Shown here: piece by piece, positions 45,280 to 57,100 of the stretch
How positions within the stretch are numbered: position 1 is the stretch's first letter
How the letters are laid out: the number at the start of each line of letters is the position of its first letter
Assembly (NCBI RefSeq): GCF_026210795.1
Contig: NC_089441.1
Span: 2,790,001 to 2,854,000, forward strand
DNA length: 64,000 nucleotides
Reading direction: 5' to 3'
Source: Rhizophagus irregularis
Taxonomy: Eukaryota; Glomeromycota; Glomeromycetes; Glomerales; Glomeraceae
Notes under the pieces: generated by a model
What the model was told of the DNA's origin: nothing
Databases searched by the model: none
Seen by the model: only the letters and a program-made list of their open reading frames with translations
Made by a program: the position numbers and the translations under genes

Positions 45280-47118
45280 TTGCTAAATCTCGCCAGTGGT
45301 GATTTTCACCGTTATTAATGTTGGCAAAAATTATGATTTAGCCAGAATTATAAAAAATTTTTTTGCAAATTTTTACCGAGAAAAAAAATTAAATGTAAGT
45401 AGTTTTTTTAAATATTGAACTAGTGTTTGGAATCGAATATATTTGAATATACTCTAGTATTCATTTAAATTTATAAAGTGTATTCGAATAATATTCGAAT
45501 AAGTTAAATTTCCTTTTATAGTAATGATTTACATAATTTTTAGCCTGAATTATGATTTTAACTCAGTTAAATTTAAGGATTTAATGACAAATTAGAATTT
45601 TAACTATACTATATCTGGCTAAATGAATACTCAAATAACCACTATGCTTATTCGAATACTCGAATATACTCGAGTTATTCGAATAACTGTTACATGATTC
45701 CAAACACTATATTGAACATGTTTTACTTAATAAAAAAACTTAATTTATTTGACCAAAGTAAGGAAATTACACTTTAAATTTAATAGACAGAAAAAAAAAA
45801 TTTGAAAGTTAATACTATTATGAGAAATGCAATTTTTTCCAAAAGTATTACATTTACACCCATGAAATTTGATACACAACTAGTTTTAATCTTGCTGAAC
45901 AATAATTTTATTTGACCAAAGTGGTGAAATTACACTCTGAAATTAACAAATAAAAAGAAAAATTTGAAAGTTAGTATCATTATGAAAATGCGATTTTCTT
46001 CACAAGTATTACACTTACATCCATGAAATTTTATATACAACTAGTTTCGACCACGCTGAACAACTTTCACTTAATAAAGAAAAACGATTTCATTTGACTA
46101 AAGTGGTGAAATTACGCTCTGAAGTTCACAAACGGAAAAAAAATTCAAAAGTTAGTACTGTTATGAAAAATGTGATTTTTTCCACAAGTATTATACTTAC
46201 ATCCATGAAATTTTATATACAACTAGTTTCGACCTCGCTGAACAACTTTCAATTAATGAAGAAAGACGATTTCATTTGACTAAAGTGGTGAAATTACGCT
46301 CTGAAGTTCACAAACGGAAAAAAAATTCAAAAGTTAGTACCATTATGAAAAACGTGATTTTTTCCACAAGTATTAAACTTACACTCATGAAATTTGATAT
46401 ACAACTAGTTTCAACCTCGCTGAACAACTTTCACTTAATAAAGAAAGCTGATTTCATTTGACTAAAGTGTTGAAATTACGCTTTGAAGTTGGTAAACAGA
46501 AAAACAAATATTTAAATATGTTTTTTTTTTCATAAATATTATATCTAACTTTATGAAATTGAAATATACTCCTATGGGTTTAATAGTGTAACAAAAGTAT
46601 TAAAAACACGTAAAATATCAAAAGAAAAGCAAAGCAAGCAAAGCAAAAACAAATTTCATAAATACTAGTGTTCACTTGTTGTCTACGACAACAGTTAATA
46701 TGTAATTCCGGCCAGAATTAAAAGATCTGCAAAGAATTTCCTTTTTTGGAAATTTGAGCAACACAATTTTTTTAATTTCTCTGAAAAGTAACAGAAGACA
46801 AAATTTCCTTTTTTGGAAATTTGTGTAACCGACAATTTCCTTTTATGGAATCCTGTATAACTCAAAATTTCAGTTTTTCGCAAGAAATAAAATTCCTTTT
46901 TTGGTCTTGTGTAACATTGGCGACGAATAGGAGTAGGGTTACACAATTCAAATAACTTATTTATATGGTTAATCTAAACATAACGCCCACGTGATTGCAG
47001 TGTTTTTTAATATATAGAAGAAGATAGATAGATAGATGATAAATATATGCATGTTATGTTGTGTAACATAAGTAATCACATGATCACATGACCGGTGAAA
47101 TTACCACCAGTGAAAATT
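45280..47118. mobile_element. MULE-like non-autonomous element with 180-bp satellite, copy 2
   Basis: The left end TTGCTAAATCTCGCCAGTGG and right end (CCGGTGAAATTACCACCAGT) are inverted relatives of the CACCAGTGGTG family. Positions 45720-46560 hold about five units of the same roughly 180-bp satellite as 22200-23120 (CATTTGACTAAAGTGGTGAA, CGACCTCGCTGAACAA). A hAT-type MITE is nested at 45422-45705. Palindromic TTTCCTTTTTTGGAAATTT words occupy 46730-46920. Open frames on the satellite are repeat-derived. Confidence 0.65.
45422..45705. mobile_element. hAT-type MITE of TATTCGAATA words
   Basis: TSD TATTGAAC before the left end and after the right end. Inverted ends TAGTGTTTGGAATC and GATTCCAAACACTA. 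The interior is full of ATTCGAAT/GAATACTCGAATA words, the same design as other word-array elements. The TAGTGTT terminus is shared with 2227-8500 and 1828-2094. Confidence 0.85.
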
Positions 47119-49864
47119 TTAAATTATACTTAAAAAAATACATTTATATCATACTTAAACTTTAATTTAAATATATTTTAAGTATAATTTAAGTATTTGG
47201 ATAAAATACAAGTATATTAAAAATATATTTTGAGAGTATTTTAAATATATTTTAAGTATAATATAAGTATAATTATAACTACCTATTATAATTTGTAAAT
47301 GATATCACCTGATTATTTTTTTGTTTATCAGTTATTTATTTATCAGATAATGAATAACCTATTTTTTAATGTTCTTTAATATCTTTTACCATTTTTGATA
47401 ACCTTTAACATTTTAATGTCTTTTAATATCTTTTAATGTCTTTTAATACTCTTTAAAGTCTTTTCTTTCTTCTTAGACTTTTGAAGGTAAGCTTTTTTTT
47501 ATAATATTTGTTTATTTTTTTATTTGCTATTGTTCCTTAATTACCCATTTTCTTTTTGTAGATTTTTTAACTTTAGCATTCTAGTAAATGTAATAAATAG
47601 TAAATTTCAAGTTTTTCAGAATTTCAGAAGTCTAGTTTCTTTTTGGCCAGGTTTTTTTTTTGGACTTCTTCTTTGTATTTATTTTTGGATTTCATTGTAT
47701 TTCTTTTGGATTTTTTTTTTCAGGTTTTTTCTTTGGATTTCTTTTTGGGTTTCATTAAGTTTCTTTTGGGTTTTTTCTTGGATCTTTACTTTGGATTTTT
47801 TATTTATTTTTCTTTAGATTTCTTTCATATTTCTTCTTTGAGTTTTTTTTAATTTTTTCTTTGAGTTTCTTTTTGGATTTCTTATGGACTTCTTTTCCTT
47901 TGGTTGGGATTTTTTATTTTCTTTATAAGATTTCATTTTTACTTATGTTTGATTTGGTTTTATTATGATTTTTTGATTCATTCTAATCTTATATATTTTT
48001 ATTTCTAATTTCATTTAATCTCATTTAATATTATCTTTAACTTCAATTATTTTTAACTTTAGTGGTGGTATTAAGGGTTATCATATGAACCATATAGCAT
48101 GATTATAGATTTTTCTATTCACAATAAATGTGTTTGCAAAAAATTTATTTTTATATGCCAAAATTAAGATTTTCATAACATTTTAATAAGAATTATGTTT
48201 CACAAGCTTAAATTATATGTGTTACATAATCAGATGATCTAAATCTATCAAAAAATAAATAAAAAATTTTTAATGTTTATTCAAAAATAACAATGGCAAC
48301 TACTTTCTTTTTCAATCACTTTTCAATCACTTTTCAATCAGATTTTTGTTAGGTGACTTAGAAAAGTTTATAGGAATATATAGCAGGTTTTTTTTAATCA
48401 GTAAGTAAGAAAACAAATATTAATAATTTATATTAATAAGAAAAATCTTTTTTCATTTATTTTTAACCTTAGTTCCTTCTTTTTTTTAGTAAAAATATAT
48501 ACAAAATAAAAATGTGAGTTATGATTTAGAGTTTTTGAGATGTTTTTTTTGTTTTTACTATACTGATTTTATTCTACTTGTTAATTACTTTTTAAAATTG
48601 ATTTTATTAATTTATTCAATTTAAAACAGAAATAGCAAATAAAACCTTGTTAAGTAAAGTAAAAAGAGCTCAATAATACCTGTAAAGATCATCTTTTGGT
48701 AAGAATTATAATTTTAAAAATTTTTGTGTCGGAGTTTTATTCAATTAACAAAATCGTTAATATCTTGGTGTACATGCATGCTAAACACATATATTTATAT
48801 TCATATGAAAGCTCAGAACCTACTCTACCTGAACGAAAAAAGATCATTCAGATCGAATTACTAGATGTGAAGATATTAATGATCAAAGTCAAAAGTTAAA
48901 AATAAATATATTGAACGTAATTATTCAGCAACTTGTGATTCAATTAATGTGATATTTGGTTTATGGATAGCTCTTGGTTACCTCTTTCTAATGAATATAA
49001 ATTCATTCATCTAGCACATATACACGTTAAGTTATTCAATATTTTGTCATGACAATTATATTTAAATTTTTTAATTTTAATGATATTATTAAAAAAAATC
49101 AAAAAATAATATAATTAAATCAATTTTATTTATGTCAGCTGGTGTGAATCCATCATTTTCAACTTATATTTGCATTTGCTTAATAAAGTTAGTTTTTTGA
49201 ATATAAAAACTTAATTCCATAAATCAGCCCATATGTATTACAAATATATTCACGTTAAAAAAAAAAATGATGATTGATAAATTTCGTATAAATTACTTTT
49301 TTTGAATGGAAACCAAACTTTTTTTTGTTTAAGATAAAAAAATTTTATACATGATTCATTATGTGTGAAATCACTTGATTTTAATAAATTTATATATAGG
49401 TGAAATCACCCGGAGAGCAAATTAGCAAGATTCTTAATGTCCAAGGTTAAATTATAATACTGTATAATTAATTACATACTAACCGTTCAATTATCTGTTA
49501 AAGAAGAAAAAAATTTTTTATATAATAGTAATTATTAATTTTTTCGTGCCACAAATAAAACATACTGTCTATTCAAATTCTGAAAATAATTTGCGATTTT
49601 AGATATTTAATATAAAAATACAATTATGAGTAATAGGAATTATTTATGGAAGTTAACACTATATATTATAATAAAAAAAAATATTAAATGATATGAAAAT
49701 GCAAATTTTCAAACAAGTGCATTAACTGATGATGATATATATTTTCTCGTGCATGCAAATGAAAAAATTAGTTTAATTATAAGTTTGATATAACAGAAGC
49801 GGACACGGTTTTGCAGCACAAAATTTTCTCTGATACAATTGCTACTTTTCCCTTATAAAATATC
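47119..49864. other. AT-rich, gene-poor stretch
   Basis: 47120-47280 holds TATTTTAAGTATA repeats like the element at 930-1436. 47390-47470 repeats TCTTTTAATGTC. 47640-47900 is a T-rich block of TTTTGGATTTC repeats, whose hydrophobic open frames are composition artefacts. 48100-49700 shows no supported open frame. 49740-49864 is the 3' flank of the SHO1 gene. Confidence 0.5.
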
Positions 49865-51068
49865 CTAAACGAGCTGCAGCTGCAGTGAAAGAAAAAAAGA
49901 TAAGTTAATAACTTATGGAAAGAATTTTTTTTTTTTTTTATATTTGTACATACATAATTGCTTGGTGCTATACCAGTTGAGCCATCGGCCTTTCTTGCTT
50001 GCCACCATTTGCCTTTGTTGTCGGCAATATCAAGTATTTCTCCCTTAGCAAACGAAAGCTCACTTAAATCATCTGGATTTGCTTGGTCTATTAAAAAAAA
50101 ACATTGGAGAATGTTCAATAAGCATTCCTCATCTTTTATATCAGATTTCTGGTATAATAATCTATTCTCGTTAATTTCTTGTATACCTTTCACCCAAAAT
50201 AATAACATCAAGAAATGGACTTACAATCATATAAAGCCTTTGCTTTGTAAGCATAATCAGCATTTGGAGAAACAGCAACTGTATTGTTTACTTGTTGCTC
50301 CTGCTGTATCGAAGTTGGCATCATTGCAATTGGACCAGATGGTGGGAAACCACGATGATGTGTTGTATTTCCGTCAACTTTATTTATAGCTAATGAATTT
50401 ATGCTGTTTACTACAATAGAACCTTCCTCAGATCCAAAACTAAATATCCATACAAACTATTTTAATTATTAGAAATTTAATTAGTATAGATATACATATT
50501 TACATACGTAAATATTCCAAACCATTTATAAATACCGTCACAATAGAAAGGAAAATTGAACCAGCCGCAATTGCTTGAAATGCTTGAGGATTTTGAGCAC
50601 TTTGAGCACTTATGTTAATAAAACTGGGTGTACCATTAACTGAGTCAATAGTTATTACATCTGCTGCGATTATGAAGGCAAGACTAACACCTAAAAATGT
50701 TAAAATCTAAATTGCAATTAAGTGTTCAAGATAATTATAAAGTATCGTCGAGAAATAAACTATTTGAAAAAAATCTCTTTAATATAAGGATACAGCAAAG
50801 CGATAATACTTGACAGAGTCTGTTGCGATAGCAGCAGCAATGCCCAAAATGATGAATAACTCGAAAATTATAAAGAACCATGGAGCACCTGATATTTTGG
50901 CTGCGGCAGTACCAGCAAATGTAATGATCCAACCAATCTATAAGAATTTAAAATGAATAATTAAATGAGGTAAATTTAAACATAAAGAATTAAACACCAA
51001 TTTACCAAGGATAACACTAATGTAGCAAGGTAAAAGGGATTATTGGCGATTAATGAAAAGTCAAACAT
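49865..51068 (-). CDS. SHO1: Sho1-type transmembrane osmosensor with SH3 domain (6 exons, 252 aa)
   Basis: Minus-strand exons: 51068-51006, 50937-50794, 50706-50536, 50456-50225, 50087-49954, 49879-49865; 759 nt in frame. Four membrane segments lie in residues about 10-137 ([18 protein letters not shown] .. [18 protein letters not shown] .. [17 protein letters not shown] .. [17 protein letters not shown]). The family signature FSFGSEEGS follows. A linker of about 60 residues leads to a C-terminal SH3 domain: [44 protein letters not shown]. Family role: plasma-membrane sensor that recruits Pbs2-type MAPKK through SH3 in the HOG pathway and polarised growth. The last exon is only 15 nt; a second CTGCAG acceptor 6 nt further on would give NYLV instead of NYLQLV. 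It is divergent from the kinase gene. Confidence 0.95.
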
Positions 51069-51813
51069 TTTGCGTAGTCTTCCTCTGAACAGCTTTTTTT
51101 AAACAAGGAACAAAGGAATTCGAATCGTTACAGGAGGAAAGAGAAAAGGAAAGTATTAAACCAAGGAGTCAACCTTGTATTTAGTTGTGTCAAATAAAGT
51201 AATACGTAAGAAGGAGCAATAAATAATATACGGTCTGCAATAAGTAAAAATAAAATAATTGCAAATAGAAATATAAAGTAAGTTTAAAACGCTTTCAAAG
51301 GAATTTAAAAAATAACGCTATATGCAGCGTAACGGTTTTATTAAATAAAAAATGAATGATTACTATTAAAGGAAAGCATGAGAATAGAACAACAAATATA
51401 TTGTCGCCCACTTATGTAAAATTTTTAGAATATCATTTGAAACAAATGAAAAAAAAAATTCTTACGTTTAGCAGTATAAAAGGGAGTCGGATTTAGTGGA
51501 ATAGTTAAAAGAAAAAAGTGAAGACAGCAACTATATAAATAATAATAAATGTCAGTAACGAATGAAAAAGATATGGTTTTCTTTTTTATGATGTAATAGA
51601 AAATGAAACGTAGCTATGTCCACAAACAGGATAGAAATTTTAAATTGCTGCGGATCATTGGTCGTAAATTGCAAATTTCTTTCACAAAAGGGAATACACA
51701 GGAATACACATGGAAATTATTATGCTCACATGACTAATGATTACTTAATCTTGTAAGTAAAACTGAATTTACATATTTAACAGTTTTTTCAATATACATT
51801 TAATTTACCAATA
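51069..51813. other. Divergent promoter region, SHO1 / fructosamine kinase
   Basis: 745 bp between two start codons. AT-rich with short CAAAG and GAATACACA duplications (51700-51715). No transposon ends. It must carry both promoters. Confidence 0.5.
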
Positions 51814-52958
51814 ATGAGTCAAATTGCACAAGTTATTCTAGAAACTCTTCAAAATAATGGTATTTGTACAAAAGTTTTGAATAAAACGGCTTTGTCAGGG
51901 GGTTGCCTTAATGATGCATTTAAGCTATCCACAGACACGGGTAATGTGTTCGTAAAGACAAATAGTGGGTCAAATTCTCGTCTAATGTTCGAAGGTAAGT
52001 TAAGCTACCTTGAAAAGCCCATGTATAACAAATAGATTATTTAATAAATAATAATTTATTTAGGTGAATCAGAGTCGTTGAACGCGATACATGAAGCAGT
52101 TCCAGGATTTGCGCCAAAACCATTATGTTTTGGAACATTGCCTAACGAAGGTGCATTTATTGTGACGACATATATACGACTCTCAACCTCGAATTCAGCG
52201 TCGATACAGATATTATTTGCTAGGAAATTAGCTGAAATGCACTCTTCACAATCTCCAAATGGAAAATTCGGATTTCCAGTTATGACGATGTGTGGCATTA
52301 CAGAACAAGATAATACATGGGAAGTTGATTGGCCAACATTTTATAAAGAACGAAGATTAAGACCTATATTAGAGAAATGTCTACAAAATAACCCAGGGGA
52401 CAGTGAATTACGTAGACTTGGTGAAATAGTGATAGATAAAGTTGTTGATCATATAATGAAAGATATCGAAATTAAACCTGTATTAATTCATGGAGATTTA
52501 TGGAGTGGAAATTGGGGCGTTAATTTAGATGCAAATGAACCAGTTATTTATGATCCTTCTTCTTGTTATGGTCACAATGAATACGAACTTGGTATTCTGA
52601 CTATGTTTGGAAGTCCCGGAAGTGGTATTTGTAATCTACTATATATTAAAATATACTTAATTATATATACAGTATATCACAAGAATTAATTTTGGAACTG
52701 ATTTTGTTTCGTGTTTATAAAAGAATTTTTCCGAGAATATCATAAATATCATCCACGTCAGGAACCTTACTTTGAACAACGACAAGGTACGATTTATGAA
52801 TACCTTTTATTTATGATATGCTTATTTCATTTAATAATTTGTATGAAATCTCAGAATTGTACCAATTATACCATTACTTGAACCATTACTATTTATTTGG
52901 TGGAGGATATCAACGAAGTGCAATTTCGATCATGCGAAGGCTATGTGATTTGGTATAA
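51814..52958 (+). CDS. Fructosamine/ketosamine-3-kinase family protein (4 exons, 302 aa)
   Basis: Exons 51814-51994, 52064-52624, 52724-52786, 52855-52958; 909 nt in frame. This phosphotransferase family phosphorylates sugar adducts on protein amines, a protein-deglycation step. Signatures: N-terminal LSGGCLNDAFKLSTDTGNVFVKTNS (nucleotide-binding strands with the conserved Lys), EAVPGFAPKPLCFG, LARKLAEMHSSQSPNGKFGF-like segment, the catalytic motif HGDLWSGNWG near residue 203, the metal-binding-type IYDPSSCYGHNEYELG near 222, and the C-terminal LYQLYHYLNHYYLFGGGYQR. Length is close to the usual roughly 300 residues. All catalytic motifs are intact. The exact substrate (ribulosamine or fructosamine) cannot be told. 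Confidence 0.93.
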
Positions 52959-54421
52959 TGAAATTTGTACTTAATTTTTTTATTCATCATACAATTTAAA
53001 AGTCGAAAATTCCTAATCTTGGCAGCAATGAGGGCGTAAATGTCATGTGACAACAGAACACCATTTGAATAAGCACAAATAAAAAACCAAAGGATTTACA
53101 TTTTACATAAACCTAAAGTCGGCTAACTATATAATTCGTGTATTTTATCATTACCGCAGTAATTGTGAGATGCTGTTTCATCATTTCTTGGTATCTTTTT
53201 GTGAACACCTAATTTGTCAGTATTAAAAGTTAAATGTAAAAGTTCTGAATGGAACACGAGCGGTCATTTCACGGTATCACGAATATTTATAATTATTACA
53301 CGACAATTACAACATCTCCTACAATTAGATATCAACCATCTGTTAACAAAGTTGAGAAAAAAAAATTCTCTTACACAAAAAAATGGACAGATCAATAAAT
53401 CTAACTTTATTTTCTTTTCTTTGTCCATTGTAAATCACGGAAAATATGGTACAATAAATCAAATCACTTCCTTTGAAAAAAAAATTTCTTACTATACAAA
53501 AATACTTTAAATATCGTTATCTCTATTTCTTCTTTAAAAGAAATGAATAAAAAAGAAATGAAGAAAAATATATATATTATAAATTACTTGAATATTCGGG
53601 AATCTTTAATGTATTTATACTTTATATTTTTTTTTACACTGCACTCGTTACACAATTTGCTTAGACATTTAATCCAAATTTGATTTAGTCCAATTTTATT
53701 AAATAAACCTCAAACAAGTTAGAATACAAACCTGCGAAATGTTACAATTAGAATTATTTTTATTGTTGAAAGGAGAGAGAGAAAGTGAAAGTGATGGTGG
53801 TAAGACTTGCAGTAATTTGTTTGGTCTATTATCTTCTAATAGAACTCGTTAGTCGTTACATAGAAAGAATAAATTTTCTATTCAATAATGAAATTTGTTC
53901 TAACCTATAAAGAGATAGCAACAAATGTAAAATAAACCGATTAAGTAATCCGGCGGAAATTTTACTTTATAAACTCATTAAGGCACAGAGTAGTTTTATC
54001 AACGTCTCATCTATCTTTCTATCTGTTGTTTTTTTTCTGTTGTCTGTTCTAATATAAAAAACAATGGCGATCACATGATTATACAAAAAAGTCGGGCAAT
54101 TTTTTTATAAATTTACTCATACAACCAACGCGTTTCCTTACATAAAAATAAACCCCCTTCTCTTTTTTTTTTCGTGGAACTCAAAAGTCCCACGAAAAAA
54201 AAAACTAATCTTTATTATAAAACCACCACATATTATAAATAATTTCCCGCCACAAAACTGACCCATCTATTACTGTAAAACGATTTCTATAAGAACTTAT
54301 AAATACAATCATCATTTCAATTATATGATTCAAGCATTCCTTTAATTATTATTAAAGAAAAAAAAATTTTTTTATAAAAAATTTTTTTTTCTCCTTTATT
54401 TTTTCTGTCTATTATTTACTA
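52959..54421. other. Intergenic region
   Basis: 3' flank of the kinase and upstream region of the next gene. Mixed AT-rich sequence. 53214-53510 is open but has no coding character. 54150-54200 contains an inverted pair TTTTTTTTTCGTGGAACT / AGTCCCACGAAAAAAAA able to form a hairpin. No element ends recognised. Confidence 0.45.
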
Positions 54422-55383
54422 ATGGCTCCTCGCCAAGACAGAACACATCCTCTATTTGGTCATTCGGCTACTAATGCCCGCTTGACTTCTACTAAAGGAG
54501 GATATTATGGTTGTGGTGGCTGCGGAGGTATAGAAGGTGGTTTTAGAGGGTTAAATGACTTACGAGACAACATGTTCTTTGACATTTTAAGCAACGTAAA
54601 CTTTGAGCCAAAGAAAAAGAACATCCTTAACAATAATAACCTGCTGAATAAACGTAAAGTCAGGTTTAATTTGGCTCATCGTGCTATCATACAGGAACGA
54701 AAACATAAAGTAAGTTCACTTGTGAGCTAACATCTAGGCCAGAAGTTGTTTTTAATATATGTTATTCGCCTTTTACTTGAAAACTTTCAGTATTGCGTAT
54801 TAGTTGTTACATCTGTATTCTCAAAACTAATAATATTTTACTTTCCCTTATATGTAGGGATCTCTTCAGGAAAGAGATGAAATAAGGGCTTTGGAAAAGG
54901 AAGCTATTATGTATAAACTTAAACGTCAAGAAATTCAAGCTCAAACTAGAGAATGTAAGTTTTTTTTATTCGCAATTATGATCTAATTAATCTATTTTTT
55001 CTAAATTTCTCCGTTTAATTCAAAAGTACGACGTGAACTTTATAAAAAAAATCAAGAGATCCGTCGAAAGAAACAAGAGGTAAAGTGTTTAAAAGCACTT
55101 GAAAGAGATTTAATAAGATTCCTCGACAAATGTGACAATCAACCAGCAGATATACAACAGCCCTTATCAAATAATTTACAAATCGCTGCTGTTGCCCCTT
55201 CCGCATTCAGAGTTAGTATTTTATAGCTTTCGTAAAGAAATAATTTTGCATTAAATGTATTTATTAACAATTTCTTTAATCTAGGCCAATCTATACAGGA
55301 TATATGTATTGTGCGCTGCTTTATTTTCTTTCCTCTTAGTTCGAGTTGTTTCATATGGCTCTATCGTAGTCAACCGTGTGTGA
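54422..55383 (+). CDS. Unknown coiled-coil protein with C-terminal membrane anchor (4 exons, 222 aa)
   Basis: Exons 54422-54709, 54858-54954, 55027-55211, 55285-55383; 669 nt in frame with GT..AG introns. Start MAPRQDRTHPLFGHSATNAR. Residues 27-45 are Gly/Cys-rich (GGYYGCGGCGGIEGGFRG). A basic stretch follows, then a charged helical region likely to form a coiled coil (about 85-165, EIRALEKEAIMYKLKRQEIQ .. YKKNQEIRRKKQEV). Near the end is one hydrophobic segment (about 194-212, YVLCAALFSFLLVRVV) with only 10 residues after it, so it may be tail-anchored. I recognise no family. If the third intron is retained, the protein would stop after FRVSIL and lose the anchor. Confidence 0.75.
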
Positions 55384-55767
55384 AACACTTGAAGTGCTAT
55401 AATAAGCATTAAAAATCCCTAATCAATCACCACTTTCAGCATTATTATACGATAAGTGTATTCACTTCTTTGTATCTCAATATGCTGTTTTACGCACTGT
55501 ATATCAAAGGTGCTATACTGTTTATATTCATTATTTTTATATAACCTGGTGCTCATGTTATTCGTGCAACATCAGTATCGCCTTTGAAACACCTATTCAC
55601 ATATATACATATATAAATATACATATTAGATAATTTTCCTTGATATTATAGTTAGCGGATATTAATAATATAGTCTTTAATGGGAAGTAAAAAACTTACT
55701 TTTGGCCTTAGATCTGGTTCTTTGATTGTGGCCTTATTTTTTCCTCTTGTCATCCGCAAATTTATTT

Positions 55768-55799
<32 letters not shown>

Positions 55800-55959
55800 T
55801 TTTGAAATATTGAAAAATAATATTAAAACCGTTTGTTCAAATTTATTATTGCCAGTAATTTTTTTTTGGTTCATTGCTATAGAATTTTGACATTCAAAAT
55901 ATTGTTAATGTACAGAATGGTGTGTGTATAAATTATTATACACATCATTGCGAAAGAAC
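55384..55959. other. Convergent intergenic region with poly-A/T run
   Basis: Lies between the 3' ends of the coiled-coil gene (+) and the CACUL1-like gene (-). It contains an A-run of about 28 nt near 55772-55799 and a T-rich block before it; length there may be assembly-sensitive. Confidence 0.5.
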
Positions 55960-57100
55960 TTAATATTGCACGCGTTTTACAGATTTTTCTCCTTGTTGAA
56001 TCTCGACATCCTCATCAGTTGACAATGATCTTTTCAATTTAGAAAATCCTGGCTCCCAACCTTCACTTTTTAATTTTTCCAATTGGTATTTGGTTTCCAA
56101 TGCCGTATGGCGTACACGTAAATCCTGCAAATTAGAGGGTAATTTTACATCATTGATAGAATTTTGAAACAAAGTTGGATTCAAATATATATAATCTAAA
56201 AGTTATCAAAAAAAAAACTAATTTAACAAAAATAATAATTATGCAAATTTATGGACGCTAAATAAAATTGTCTTCACATTACCAGGTTTCATCTTATGTA
56301 ATGATTTGATAACATCTACGACAAGGTTTAAATCAAAAATACCAGGATTCTCCAATACCATACCAAAAACATAAATTATTCGCATTTCTGACTTCTCTAT
56401 AATGATTTCTTGAAAATTAGAAATTAACACATCTCGTAGATTTTGATGAAGTGTGTATTGAATATAAGTTTTATCCTAATGAGAAAGGGATGTATGAAAT
56501 AGTATGTAATTTTAAGATAATATTTATTTACTTATAAACATACCAGGTAAGCAAATACGCTGCCTAAAATATCTGTAGCTCTTGCATGATTAATGGATAT
56601 CTTAGCAAAACTAAGAAACCAAATATCTAATTGTTGAACATTATTCAATTGGTTACCAAGTAAGTGAAGAGTTTCTTCGATAATTGAAGTCAAGTCTGAA
56701 AAAAGTCTTTTATGAAATCCTTGCCAACACATCCAATATATACTCCTAAATAAGATGAATAAATAATTAATTTAACCACCAAATATGATAATTTGTTTTC
56801 ATATCGAATACCTGTAAAGTTCTTCATGTGAGTACGTGTGCAATGGTCGGTCAACTTGAAGATCAGCTTGCAATGCATGACGAACAAATCCTGAAATTTG
56901 AGGCCAAAACGTAGATTCATATGTACATTCCGTAATTTGAACTAAGAGTTTTTGGTGGAATTTAAAGAGACGTAAATTAAAGCTTTTGACGACTTTGACT
57001 TGAAAAAAAACGAAAATTAAGTATTATACACACCAGGATTCATTCCAAAACTTGGACCAATAGTATTAGATGAAGTTCTTTCGTTCATTACAGTATCCAT
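55960..57100 (-). CDS. CACUL1-like / cullin N-terminal-like protein (5 exons, 275 aa)
   Basis: Minus-strand exons: 57100-57034, 56941-56812, 56745-56544, 56475-56283, 56195-55960; 828 nt in frame. The N-terminal half reads TFWPQISGFVRHALQAD, then HTYSHEELYRSIYWMCWQGF and HKRLFSDLTSIIEETLHLLG, resembling the first cullin repeat (Y..LY..VY..C..G....LY..L). The C-terminal half reads LNPTLFQNSINDVKLPSNLQ followed by YQLEKLKSEGWEPGF and KLKRSL, similar in layout to CDK2-associated cullin-domain protein 1. There is no Rbx-binding cullin homology or neddylation site, so it is not a ubiquitin-ligase scaffold by itself. The role is inferred only: possibly a cullin-like adaptor in cell-cycle control. 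Divergent from the sugar transporter. Confidence 0.75.

Noticed and set aside
46094-46461. Two tandem 61-residue open frames
   Set aside because: They are successive units of the 180-bp satellite; the other satellite array does not keep the frame open.
47524-47852. Hydrophobic membrane-protein-like open frames
   Set aside because: T-rich TTTTGGATTTC repeats give Phe/Leu/Trp runs in several frames; no conserved motif or splice context.
49958-50389. 143-residue plus-strand open frame
   Set aside because: It is antisense to SHO1 exons 4 and 5; the minus-strand reading has TM and SH3 signatures and consistent splice junctions.
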